Of a stretch of DNA of 15,912 nucleotides, positions 1-6,828 are shown in pieces. The notes beneath the pieces were generated by a model. The model had not been told where the DNA came from. It did not search any database and was given only the letters and a program-made list of their open reading frames with translations. The stretch is from an uncultured Desulfobacterales bacterium (GTDB lineage Bacteria; Desulfobacterota; Desulfobacteria; Desulfobacterales; JAFDCJ01), in contig CALZJV010000247.1 in assembly GCA_945787595.1 (NCBI GenBank), positions 1 to 15,912 on the forward strand. The letters run 5' to 3'. The position numbers and the translations under genes were made by a program. Positions within the stretch are counted from its first letter, which is position 1; each line of letters opens with the position of its first letter.

Positions 1-1110
1 GATGTTTTCGGGCGGCACATCGGCCTGGATATTGTGAATTGTATTGAATACGTAGCCGCCGCCGGGCGCCAAAGCTTCGATATTGCGCCTGACGTCGTCT
101 TTGACTTCCTGGGGGGTGCCGTAGGGTAAGGCCCCCTGGGTGTCTACGCCGCCTCCCCAGAATACGAGATCCCGACCGAAATCACGCTTGAGTCCGGCCG
201 GCGCCATGTCTTTGGCGCGAATATGAACCGGGTTGAGTATGTCGACACCTATCTCAAGAAAGTCAGGGATCAGCGGACGCACATTGCCGTCGGAGTGAAA
301 GAAACGTTTGGCATGGGGGGCTGATTTAATAAAGGTTTCAAACAAGATTTTCAGGCGCGGTTTGATGAGCCTGCGAAACATGTCGGGTGATATGATCTGT
401 GATTCCTGGGTACCGTAATCATCGGCATAGGTCACAATGTCTACCAGATCGCCCAATTCGGCCAGAGCCTTCTGCCAGTAGTCCAGCTTCAATTGCAACA
501 GCCTGTCGAACAGGGCACATGCCTCCTTTTCATTGGTGATCATCATCAGCAGAAGGTTTTCCATTCCTACGATGCGCTGGGCGAACTCAAAAATACCGGC
601 AAAAGCGTCCTTGAGTACGACGGCATAGCCGGAGGCCCGGTACTTCTCAGCCAGTTCCCGCAGCCCTGCTATCCTTTCCGGACTACCTACTTCCGGCCAA
701 TGGTGGTTGGAGATGTCTTCAACGGTTAGGTCGGTCTGGGGCAGGGGTACTTTTATAACGCTGTAATAGAGTCCATCTTCTTTGGGGCGGTGATGGGTGA
801 TGCCCCATTCGTCGCGGTAGGCCCAGTACTGGCCGGCATCCTCCTCCACAACTTTCCAGTTGTGGCTGTTCAAGGGATAAAGACCGCGTGTGTCGATATT
901 CATTCGTGCAATGATATCATCGTTGAGTGATGCCAACTGTTGGACGGCATCGCATAATTCTATTTCAATTTCCGGCAATCCCAAAGCCTTGCGCAAATTC
1001 TGATAGGCGACCGCATGGATGCCCGTAACTTGACAGCTGCCCAGATCAAAAGGGATACGGTCGGGTTCACGATGATCCAAAGCAGTTAAAATTCTTTCGC
1101 GGGAATTCAT
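1..1110 (-). CDS. URO-D / MtaA-CmuA family protein (partial, C-terminus beyond left edge)
   Basis: The 370 codons seen begin MNSRERILTALDHREPDRIP, the typical opening of the uroporphyrinogen decarboxylase superfamily, and continue through a TIM-barrel-like sequence to a GGGYVFNTIHNIQADVPPEN segment at the edge, so only the extreme C-terminus is missing. The branch resembles corrinoid methyltransferases (MtaA/CmuA) and their uncharacterised relatives more than HemE. In MtaA-type enzymes zinc is held by a His-X-Cys pair and a later Cys; here the equivalent motif is HSDGN (H272-N276), with no Cys, and a His (H359) lies in the C-terminal segment. That substitution argues for a different metal site or reaction. 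The ATG overlaps the upstream antitoxin stop as ATGA, implying translational coupling. The family is clear. The substrate is unknown; methyl transfer is an inference. Confidence 0.88.
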   Translation of the reverse strand, partial: MNSRERILTALDHREPDRIPFDLGSCQVTGIHAVAYQNLRKALGLPEIEIELCDAVQQLASLNDDIIARMNIDTRGLYPLNSHNWKVVEEDAGQYWAYRDEWGITHHRPKEDGLYYSVIKVPLPQTDLTVEDISNHHWPEVGSPERIAGLRELAEKYRASGYAVVLKDAFAGIFEFAQRIVGMENLLLMMITNEKEACALFDRLLQLKLDYWQKALAELGDLVDIVTYADDYGTQESQIISPDMFRRLIKPRLKILFETFIKSAPHAKRFFHSDGNVRPLIPDFLEIGVDILNPVHIRAKDMAPAGLKRDFGRDLVFWGGGVDTQGALPYGTPQEVKDDVRRNIEALAPGGGYVFNTIHNIQADVPPENI

Positions 1111-1388
1111 TGAATCTTTTTGTCACGTTTAAACCCCTTGAAAAAATCTTTTGCCTCCCTATATCGGCCGGCACTTATGTCTTCCTCCGCGGGAACCAAA
1201 AGCTTGAGCAAATTAAAGGCATGGGTTATTTTCTCATACTCTTTTGCATCAATAATGACCGCCTCTGCTTTACCATTTACCGTGAGAACGACCGGCCGTT
1301 TGGTTTTATGTATTTGATCCAGAACTGAATTGGTGTTTCTTTTTAAATCTGTAATTGAACGTATATCTTCCGTTATACTTAATGTCAT
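1107..1388 (-). CDS. Phd/YefM-family type II antitoxin
   Basis: This is a 93-residue protein. Its N-terminal half reads SITDLKRNTNSVLDQIHKTK followed by RPVVLTVNGKAEAVIIDAKEYE, the Phd/YefM dimerisation and DNA-binding fold. The C-terminal tail (about residues 55-93) is charged and would be the toxin-binding part. Family members neutralise a cognate toxin and repress their own promoter. I start at the ATG at 1388 because GAGGTG lies four bases upstream and a TATAAT box lies at 1419-1424. A longer reading from 1427 would put the start codon on the -10 box. No RelE/ParE, Doc or Fic toxin adjoins it. The neighbours are a PIN-like fusion gene 63 bases upstream and a URO-D gene overlapping its stop. 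It is either orphan or paired with the PIN-like gene. Confidence 0.87.
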   Translation of the reverse strand: MTLSITEDIRSITDLKRNTNSVLDQIHKTKRPVVLTVNGKAEAVIIDAKEYEKITHAFNLLKLLVPAEEDISAGRYREAKDFFKGFKRDKKIQ

Positions 1389-1418
1389 TTTACACCTCAA
1401 AAGCATCGATTTTAGCAC

Positions 1419-1441
1419 ATTATACAATGTTTTTATGTATA
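1419..1441 (-). promoter_or_regulatory. Promoter of the antitoxin gene
   Basis: A perfect TATAAT (1419-1424, minus strand) lies about 30 bases before the antitoxin ATG. The -35 region upstream is A+T-rich but poor (a TTATTA-like hexamer at about 18 bases). It lies between the stop of the PIN-like gene and the antitoxin start, so the antitoxin and the coupled URO-D gene could be transcribed independently of the gene upstream. Phd-type autoregulation at this site is expected from the family but not shown. Confidence 0.5.
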
Positions 1442-1451
1442 CTAATAATGG

Positions 1452-2372
1452 TTAAAAAGCAAGGTTATTTATTAAATTTTCGAGTATTGCAGACATAATC
1501 CCGGGGACAATTTCATTGCTGTTGCCTACCGACAAAATCTCTAATTTTGCTCGTAGACGTTCGATAAACCGACCTTTGGTCGAAGGAATGAATTCTATGT
1601 CGGAGAAAATTTCATGTAAGGTCGCAAACAATTTAGTGTGCGGACTTTGATCCTCGCCACTTAAGTGAAACCTAGGGGTTGTCATTTTGGGTGAATCAAA
1701 ATACACTATCGTATCCACACCATGCAGCATTAATTGAACTGACAAGATTAACCCATAGTTGATTGCAACAATATCGCGATATTGGGGCGCAATTTGGTCA
1801 TAAAAATAATTTTCGCTTGCATCGAGTGCTTTTTTTCCAATATTTGTTGATATTCTGAGTTTCAGCCCAAAAAGTGTTGAGGTATTTAGCGCTTTCCAGG
1901 AAACAGTCATCGCAACAAGGTCTAAATTATCATAACCCCCAAAATGGTTTCTGATCCTTCTTCGTTTGGTCCTGAGTTTTTTTAGACTTTTTTCTGAAGA
2001 CGGCAGTAAATAAGGCCTTATTTCTGTTTTTGGAAGGTGATAATTCTCCTTTATTACTAAAGCTTCTTTTTTAAGTGGCGTTAGTTCTTTGTTTTTTATT
2101 CCCTTGAATTTTTTTGAGATAAATTTTCCGTGGCTGCAGTGATAGGATTTAAGACCTTGCGCAATTATGGCATTATGCAATGGTATATCAGTCGTCAGAA
2201 AAAATGTTAAGTGATCAAGCAGATGATACACTATGTGACTATCCGGCATACCCGTATGTTCTTTACTAATAAAAAGAATATCGAGATCGTCATACCCCTT
2301 TTTCCTCAAGAATGAGAGAAACCGTCTACCCGATTCTTCTGAAACTGATTCATCAACGACAATTCTTTTCAT
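1452..2372 (-). CDS. N-terminal PIN-like (DUF5615-like) domain fused to unrecognised C-terminal region
   Basis: This is a 306-residue protein. Residues 1-75 look like a DUF5615/Mut7-C-type PIN-like nuclease: MKRIVVDES opens a strand with D7 and E8, then come GMPDSHI (D44) and LTTDIPLHN (D62), the usual acidic positions of the fold. Such proteins are normally 100-130 residues long and act as toxins, so this one carries about 200 extra residues. That region has a basic stretch (SLKKLRTKRRRIRNHFGG, about 130-148) and a segment SVQLMLHGVDTIVYFDSPK that looks like a strand-helix-strand; I do not recognise the family. DNA here is A+T-rich (about 25-28% G+C in 1801-1860 and 2041-2100, against about 73% in 8041-8100), suggesting transfer. 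The Phd antitoxin gene follows by 63 bases. The ATG at 2372 lacks a clear ribosome-binding site. Nuclease activity is inferred from the motif pattern only. Confidence 0.72.
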   Translation of the reverse strand: MKRIVVDESVSEESGRRFLSFLRKKGYDDLDILFISKEHTGMPDSHIVYHLLDHLTFFLTTDIPLHNAIIAQGLKSYHCSHGKFISKKFKGIKNKELTPLKKEALVIKENYHLPKTEIRPYLLPSSEKSLKKLRTKRRRIRNHFGGYDNLDLVAMTVSWKALNTSTLFGLKLRISTNIGKKALDASENYFYDQIAPQYRDIVAINYGLILSVQLMLHGVDTIVYFDSPKMTTPRFHLSGEDQSPHTKLFATLHEIFSDIEFIPSTKGRFIERLRAKLEILSVGNSNEIVPGIMSAILENLINNLAF

Positions 2373-2478
2373 AAATTTTCGCGTCTATAAGAACGGCCCC
2401 CGCTTTGATTGGATGCTATTTAAGAAATACCCCCATGCTCCTCATGAGGAAAGGGGAGAGTAAGAAATCCCCCTCCGT

Positions 2479-2529
2479 CCCCCTTTAAAAAAGGGGGAGG
2501 AAATGGTTCTCCCCTTTGGGAAAGGGAAG
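2479..2529. repeat. Pair of C/G-run hairpins
   Basis: Two hairpins lie in series: 2479-2497, with CCCCCTTT and AAAGGGGG arms and a three-A loop, and 2509-2529, with CTCCCCTTT and AAAGGGAAG arms around GGG (one G-T pair). They sit in the 249-base gap after the Gfo/Idh/MocA gene. They could end its transcript, but neither is followed by a U-tract, so I call them a palindromic repeat rather than a terminator. Similar C-run/G-run palindromes are common in spacers of environmental genomes. Confidence 0.5.
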
Positions 2530-2566
2530 CTATAGGGGATTATCCAAAAACTTTAATTAGACATCC

Positions 2567-2615
2567 AATAACAAACAGCTCATAACCAATAACGAATAAC
2601 ATATAACTCTTAACT
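2567..2615. repeat. Heptamer tandem array (AATAACN type)
   Basis: Seven in-phase units of seven bases: aataaca, aacagct, cataacc, aataacg, aataaca, tataact, cttaact. The array ends seven bases before the stop codon of the dehydrogenase gene on the minus strand. It belongs to the period-7/8 family found in most spacers of the window. Confidence 0.7.
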
Positions 2616-2621
2616 TTCACT

Positions 2622-3722
2622 TCAGCCAAAACGTTTCCGAACCGGTGTCCGCTTGAGCGGCAGTTGAACCGGTTTGCCGCCTGTCAGGGCCGAGCGGTAA
2701 ATCGCCAGAATTATTTCGATGGATTTCCGAGCTTCTCTTCCATCTATGAGAGGTTTCTTGCCAGCCTTGAGTGAACGGACGGCATCTTCAAAGTTTTTGC
2801 GGTGTCCAACAAAATCGATCGCTTTGGGATCGGCTGCGCCGGCACCGGCTTTTCCTGTACCCGCGCTGAACTTTTGCATTATTTTTTTGTCCGAAGATTT
2901 TTTCTTCCTGAAATCCCAGACGCTAAATGCGTTATCCTGCATGAAGATGGATCCGTCCGCACCGCAGATGTGCACTTCGGCCGGGTGCCCGGTCGGTGAA
3001 AAGCAGGAGGTGGAACCCTCGATGACACCCAGCGCGCCGCTTCTAAATTTGACGATAGCGACCGCATTATCCTCGGTTTCAATCCCTTTATGGATGGTAC
3101 GATCCGCATAGGCACAAACCGATTCCACCTCACCGGCCAGATAGTACAGTAGATCAATCGTATGAATGGATTGGTTCATCAATGCGCCGCCGCCGTCCAG
3201 CAGCCAGGTCCCGCGCCAATCTCCGCTGTCGTAGTATTCCTGGGTGCGGTACCACTTGATATATGCATCCGCCAGGGTGATCTTGCCCAATCGGCCGCTG
3301 TCGACGGCTTTCTTGAATACGGCGGTGGCCTCGTTGAATCGGCGTGGAAATATACCGGCCAGCATGACTTTGTTTTGGTCGCATGCCCGCACCATGTGGT
3401 CCACACGTTCCAGCGTCACCTCCAGCGGTTTTTCACAGATAATGTGTTTACCGACTTTAGCAGCCTGCAGGCAAGGTTCAAGGTGAGCACCGCTGGGGGT
3501 GGCAATGACGACGATATCCAATCCCGGATGGGATAAAAACGTCTTGTAATCCTGATAGGCGGCACAGCCGAAAGCTTTTGCGACCCGATCCGCATTGGTT
3601 TTGCTGCGAGAAAACACACAGGCAAGGTGACCGCCTTTCATGCTCTCGATCGCCCGGGCATGAAAATCCGCAATCATACCGCAACCGATGATCCCGAAAC
3701 CATAACCGCCCTTTTTTGACAT
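2622..3722 (-). CDS. Gfo/Idh/MocA family NAD(P)-dependent sugar dehydrogenase
   Basis: This is a complete 366-residue protein, the usual family length. Residues 8-21 hold the Rossmann dinucleotide motif GIIGCGMIADFH. The conserved EKP is at 97-99, with K98 the expected catalytic lysine. The C-terminal domain has GGGALMNQSIHTIDLL, supplying H187 and D190 of the usual catalytic set. Family members oxidise or reduce a sugar, inositol or sugar-acid hydroxyl with NAD(P) in the cytoplasm. The tail is basic (RTPVRKRFG). The start is firm: AAAGGAGG lies five bases before the ATG. It is the last gene of the transporter/isomerase/dehydrogenase run, separated from the previous gene by a 376-base repeat-filled spacer, so it may have its own promoter. 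The substrate cannot be told; inositol- and amino-sugar-type enzymes are both possible. Confidence 0.93.
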   Translation of the reverse strand: MSKKGGYGFGIIGCGMIADFHARAIESMKGGHLACVFSRSKTNADRVAKAFGCAAYQDYKTFLSHPGLDIVVIATPSGAHLEPCLQAAKVGKHIICEKPLEVTLERVDHMVRACDQNKVMLAGIFPRRFNEATAVFKKAVDSGRLGKITLADAYIKWYRTQEYYDSGDWRGTWLLDGGGALMNQSIHTIDLLYYLAGEVESVCAYADRTIHKGIETEDNAVAIVKFRSGALGVIEGSTSCFSPTGHPAEVHICGADGSIFMQDNAFSVWDFRKKKSSDKKIMQKFSAGTGKAGAGAADPKAIDFVGHRKNFEDAVRSLKAGKKPLIDGREARKSIEIILAIYRSALTGGKPVQLPLKRTPVRKRFG

Positions 3723-4098
3723 GATTTCCTCCTTTGATTAGATTGGTTGATTAGCTGATTGGTTGATTGAGTTGTTTGGTTGACTATGGTTATTCAGTTG
3801 ATTTCGTTGATTGTGAACTTCTGAGCTTCCGATCTTCCCAGCTTCTTAAATCCCCGCCTCCGTAAATTAGAGGACAGAAGTCCGAGGACAGATGTCAGAA
3901 GATTGAAGTCGGAAGTGGGAATTCGACCTCCGGCCTCTCCGAGCTGTAGGCGCTACGAGCCGGAAGCCGGAGGTCGCTTCCCCTTTTCCGAATTCCCCAT
4001 TCCCACTTCCCACTTCCAACCTCGCACCTTCCCATCTTCTCTTCTTCCCCTCTCATCTTCCACCTTCCGCATTCCCACTTCCGAATTCCACACTCCCT
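3723..4098. repeat. 376-base gene-free spacer of tandem and inverted repeats
   Basis: From the dehydrogenase start outward the spacer holds: the ribosome-binding site (3728-3735); an octamer array of gattggtt-like units (3741-3780); a second octamer array with CTTC every eight bases (3814-3845); a purine-rich repetitive stretch (3870-3910); a nested inverted repeat (3911-4010); and a pyrimidine tract of CTTCC/CTTCT runs up to the next stop codon. I see no gene. A plus-strand reading from 3903 runs through it into the neighbouring gene but is low-complexity and I do not accept it. Confidence 0.75.
3911..4010. repeat. Nested perfect inverted repeat
   Basis: The outer arms are GGAAGTGGGAAT (3911-3922) and ATTCCCACTTCC (3999-4010), 12/12 complementary. 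The inner arms are CGACCTCCGGC (3924-3934) and GCCGGAGGTCG (3966-3976), 11/11 complementary. The central loop carries a 22-base segment (3935-3956) that recurs with two differences at 10283-10304. This could be a small non-autonomous element or a cruciform-forming repeat; no coding sequence is inside. Confidence 0.75.
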
Positions 4099-5391
4099 TT
4101 AACACAGCATCTCAAAAGGAGAAATCAGTGCTTTTTTTCTGGCTTCGGCCAACAGGGTGTATTTGGCGATGGTGCAGGTACGATGCTCCGCCGGTTCGGT
4201 GCTTGTGTCCAGATGCTCAAGGAACGCGTCGCGTACCTGGCAGAAGTGCTGCTCATGGGTTGTTCTCAGATTATCCGGAATCTTAATCAGCAAGGCATTT
4301 TTTTCCGGGATCGCTGAAAGTCCCGGATATCTGTCCGACCAATTTTTCAAGCATCCCCGAACGGCTTCCTCAACCTGAATCCTGTCTTCTGCGGGCACGA
4401 CCAGCAGTTCGGTTTTGAAGCCATGCTCCGGCAACTGACGTATCATAAGATCCGAACGAGTGCCTTTGACGAGAGACCGATGGGTATCTCCGCCCCCCGG
4501 CGGTTCGTCCAAATTCCAGATTTCTCTCAGATGAACCGGTACCCCCTTGATGCGGTAAATCAGTTCGCCATTGCAAAAATAGCTTAAAATATCATCTTTT
4601 ACATATTCGCGAACGGTTTGTGGAAACTGATTGGTGCCTGTGATTTTGGTGAACTTATCCAGTGGGACACCGGTTGCCCAGCGTCGGGCTTCGATCAGTT
4701 GAATATCATTTTCATAATCGATAGGAGTTCCGGGAAACAGCATCCATTGGGTCATGTCCACCAGATGGATGGTGGTGTCGACAATGCCTTCGCCCTGTAT
4801 ATCGGTATCAAAATACCAGGCCGGCCGGACCAAGGGCCTTTCATTCACAACCTTGTAGAGATGATGGACACATTCTTTGAAGACCGCGGGACCGGCGTTT
4901 TCTTCTACCCGAATGCGGCCAAAAACATTCTCTTCAGCCAAAAATTCTTTCTGAAGCAGAGTGGCAATTTCATATCGCTCGGTCATGATGTCCGCTGCCA
5001 TGGGACGATCAGAAGCCATGGTCGAACGCAAAAAAGGAAGCGCCGCTTCTGTTGTGACCCATGGTTTATCGGCTAATATCGCTAATCCTGCGCGGTTTAA
5101 GGTGTCAATATTTTCCATTTTGGTGTTATTGCGCCCGGCCAGAACGGCGATATCTCCCTGCTTTTCATCAATTAATTTTTCAAGACCATCTTTGCCCCGA
5201 TAAATGTTCAATTTCCAACGGGTGGGGTTGTCCTGTCTGTTATTGAAGGATTTAGCAATCTTTACAAAGCGGTCCAGATCCGGTCCCGTCTCCGAATATA
5301 CATAGATATCATCGGAGAGACTTGGATGCCGTTCGCGCAAAACCAGGGCGGCGTGAAAGTGACCTGGGTTTAGGATAAGCAGTGTGTGCAT
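4099..5391 (-). CDS. Atypical Gfo/Idh/MocA-like oxidoreductase (Oxidoreduct_C type)
   Basis: This is a 430-residue protein. The N-terminus MHTLLILNPGHFHAALVLRE replaces the usual GxGxxG by NPGHFHA. It is followed by a Rossmann-like region ending in LADKPW (107-111), the counterpart of EKP, with K109 in the lysine position. GEGIVDTTIHLVDMTQW supplies H209 and D212, as in the family's C-terminal domain. This layout fits the proteins with the 'putative oxidoreductase C-terminal domain', which are longer than standard members and poorly characterised. The start has AAGGACG upstream. Two different dehydrogenase-like genes beside a sugar isomerase suggest successive oxidation and rearrangement of one carbohydrate. 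With an altered nucleotide motif, cofactor use is uncertain. Confidence 0.85.
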   Translation of the reverse strand: MHTLLILNPGHFHAALVLRERHPSLSDDIYVYSETGPDLDRFVKIAKSFNNRQDNPTRWKLNIYRGKDGLEKLIDEKQGDIAVLAGRNNTKMENIDTLNRAGLAILADKPWVTTEAALPFLRSTMASDRPMAADIMTERYEIATLLQKEFLAEENVFGRIRVEENAGPAVFKECVHHLYKVVNERPLVRPAWYFDTDIQGEGIVDTTIHLVDMTQWMLFPGTPIDYENDIQLIEARRWATGVPLDKFTKITGTNQFPQTVREYVKDDILSYFCNGELIYRIKGVPVHLREIWNLDEPPGGGDTHRSLVKGTRSDLMIRQLPEHGFKTELLVVPAEDRIQVEEAVRGCLKNWSDRYPGLSAIPEKNALLIKIPDNLRTTHEQHFCQVRDAFLEHLDTSTEPAEHRTCTIAKYTLLAEARKKALISPFEMLC

Positions 5392-5798
5392 AGTTTCGTC
5401 CTTTTTTCCACCCTAAGTGATCGGTTCCAGGTTCAGGGTTCAAGGTTCAAAGGTTATAAGGTGCTGACTTCCGTAATTTTATACGCCATTGTTTGGATTG
5501 GCTTCTTTCACCCATTGGTGAAACATGGAATTGGGCCTGATTGACGCGTAATACTATTGTTAGAGACCAGTTAGGGCACTTTAACCGGGAACCCCTGGCC
5601 CAGACCTGATTTCAAGAAGTTGTATCCACGGCAGTCATCAACATCGTTGGTGAATGTCCTGCTGAAAGCCGATCTCTTGTTCTGATTTTACCTCTCAAAA
5701 AATCAGAACATTAAAAATTCAACCTCTGCGTTCTTCGCGCCTCCGCGGTGAGAAAAATCATTTATAGTCCCCTATGTGAAAATTTCATACCATACCTC
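5392..5798. other. 407-base gene-free spacer
   Basis: I see no coding region. It holds a heptamer array (5423-5450: ggttcca, ggttcag, ggttcaa, ggttcaa); an 18-base hairpin, TTTCACC-CATT-GGTGAAA (5506-5523); a 25-base segment (5584-5608) whose reverse complement matches 12923-12947 at 22 positions; the inverted repeat at 5678-5710; and a G+C-rich phrase (about 5726-5757) of the CTCTGCG..CTTCGCGCC..CGCGGTGAGAAA type, seen as background repeat in many environmental bacterial genomes. Confidence 0.6.
5678..5710. repeat. Perfect 12-bp inverted repeat
   Basis: The arms are TGTTCTGATTTT (5678-5689) and AAAATCAGAACA (5699-5710) around a nine-base loop. It lies about 90 bases past the isomerase stop codon in the direction of transcription. 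On the minus strand no U-run follows, so it is not a convincing terminator. A regulator-binding site or an RNA-stabilising hairpin at the 3' end of the isomerase message are alternatives. Confidence 0.65.
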
Positions 5799-6665
5799 TT
5801 AGGAGTCGCTGTTAAACTTAGCCGGATTTGCCTTGGCGCCGAGCGATTCTAGTATGCCGTGCAAATATCCCAGACTGCGACCGGCAATGGTCCGGGGGTC
5901 AGGAGCAAAGTCGAAGACCTCGACGGAGATATACCCCGGATAATTCGCTTCGTGCAGGACTTTAAGCAGCGGCGCGAACTGCAAGTCGCCGAATCCGGGG
6001 CCGCGTCCATTGGGATCGTTGACGTGCACGTGTCTTAACTTGCCTGTTGCAAGCGCCATCCTGAGCACACCTGGAAGTTCCGATCCGGTGCTGGCGTGGA
6101 TGCTGCGGCAATCGAGCATGGTTTGAAAATTGGGGTGATCAATTTCATCTACCATCCGAAGGGCTTCGTCGATGGTGTTGATGAAATTGGTATCAGCCGT
6201 GGTCAGGGCCTCCAGACAGTAGAAAACATCTCGTGATTGTGCCGCTTCGGCACAAATCTGAAAGGTTTCCTGTGCGCGTTTCCAAGCTTCGTTTGGGTCC
6301 CATCCTTCTTTAACGTTGCGCTGTTGGGGAGATCCGTGCACAAGCACCTTGCCTCCCAGGTCGCCACACAGGTCAATCAGCGCTTTGAGATAGGCTTGAG
6401 TCTTTTTGCGGATGCCGGCATCCGGGTGGTTGATGTACAAGCCTGCCGGCTTTACTAGCAGCCAATGGAGTCCGACGATCTCAATGTCTGCCTTTGCAGC
6501 TGCTAGGCGAATACTTTTTCTTGCGGCAGCCGAGATATCCAAGGCGGTCTCGCCCATTGTGAAAGGCGCCAGCTCGACGCCGTCATAACCTAACTGAGCA
6601 GCATAATCGAAGATTGTATCAAGGTCCCAACCTTTGAAGAGTTCGTTGCAAATCGAAATTTTCAT
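5799..6665 (-). CDS. Sugar phosphate isomerase/epimerase (xylose-isomerase-like TIM barrel)
   Basis: This is a 288-residue protein of usual family length. The AP-endonuclease-2/xylose-isomerase-like barrel is marked by GYDGVEL (26-32), GLHWLL (65-70), LVHGSPQ (108-114), LEAL with E152, MLDCRSIHA with D185, HVHVNDPNGRGPGFGD (212-227) and ISVEVFDF with E249. The set E152, D185, a His at 212/214 and E249 is the metal-binding quartet expected of this superfamily. Members include tagatose/psicose 3-epimerases, hydroxypyruvate isomerase and inosose dehydratase; the exact reaction cannot be chosen here. The ATG is supported by GGAG six bases upstream. The gene follows tctA by 163 bases of octamer repeats and precedes the two dehydrogenase genes, fitting a carbohydrate catabolic operon. 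Confidence 0.92.
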   Translation of the reverse strand: MKISICNELFKGWDLDTIFDYAAQLGYDGVELAPFTMGETALDISAAARKSIRLAAAKADIEIVGLHWLLVKPAGLYINHPDAGIRKKTQAYLKALIDLCGDLGGKVLVHGSPQQRNVKEGWDPNEAWKRAQETFQICAEAAQSRDVFYCLEALTTADTNFINTIDEALRMVDEIDHPNFQTMLDCRSIHASTGSELPGVLRMALATGKLRHVHVNDPNGRGPGFGDLQFAPLLKVLHEANYPGYISVEVFDFAPDPRTIAGRSLGYLHGILESLGAKANPAKFNSDS

Positions 6666-6686
6666 ATGTCACTCCATAGGATAGTG

Positions 6687-6828
6687 GATTGGCTGATTGG
6701 TTGATTGGGTTTATTAAGATGATTTCGTTGATTGCGAACTTCCAAGCTTCCGATCCTCCCAACTTCTCAGCCTCTTAACTTCCCAGCATCATAGCCTCCC
6801 AGCTTCACAGCCTCTTAACTTCCCGCCC
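6687..6828. repeat. Two octamer tandem arrays between tctA and the isomerase gene
   Basis: Three gattggct/gattggtt/gattgggt units (6687-6710) are followed by an array with CTTC or CCTC every eight bases (6735-6828, twelve units, such as cgaacttc, caagcttc, ccagcttc, ttaacttc) that ends directly at the tctA stop codon. Part of it (6720-6767) matches 3799-3846 at 43 of 48 positions, so the spacer upstream of the isomerase gene and the one upstream of the dehydrogenase gene share a repeat module. Confidence 0.8.

Noticed and set aside
1107..1427. Longer antitoxin start at 1427
   Set aside because: It overlaps the TATAAT box and has no ribosome-binding site; the ATG at 1388 has GAGGTG upstream and begins the conserved domain.
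2479..2529. Rho-independent terminator for the dehydrogenase gene
   Set aside because: Good stems but no U-tract follows either hairpin on the minus strand.
3903..4286. Plus-strand coding region
   Set aside because: It runs through the inverted repeat and pyrimidine tract and then lies antisense to a well-supported oxidoreductase; composition is low-complexity.
4618..5076. Plus-strand 152-codon open frame
   Set aside because: Shadow of the oxidoreductase gene on the opposite strand, with no family signal.
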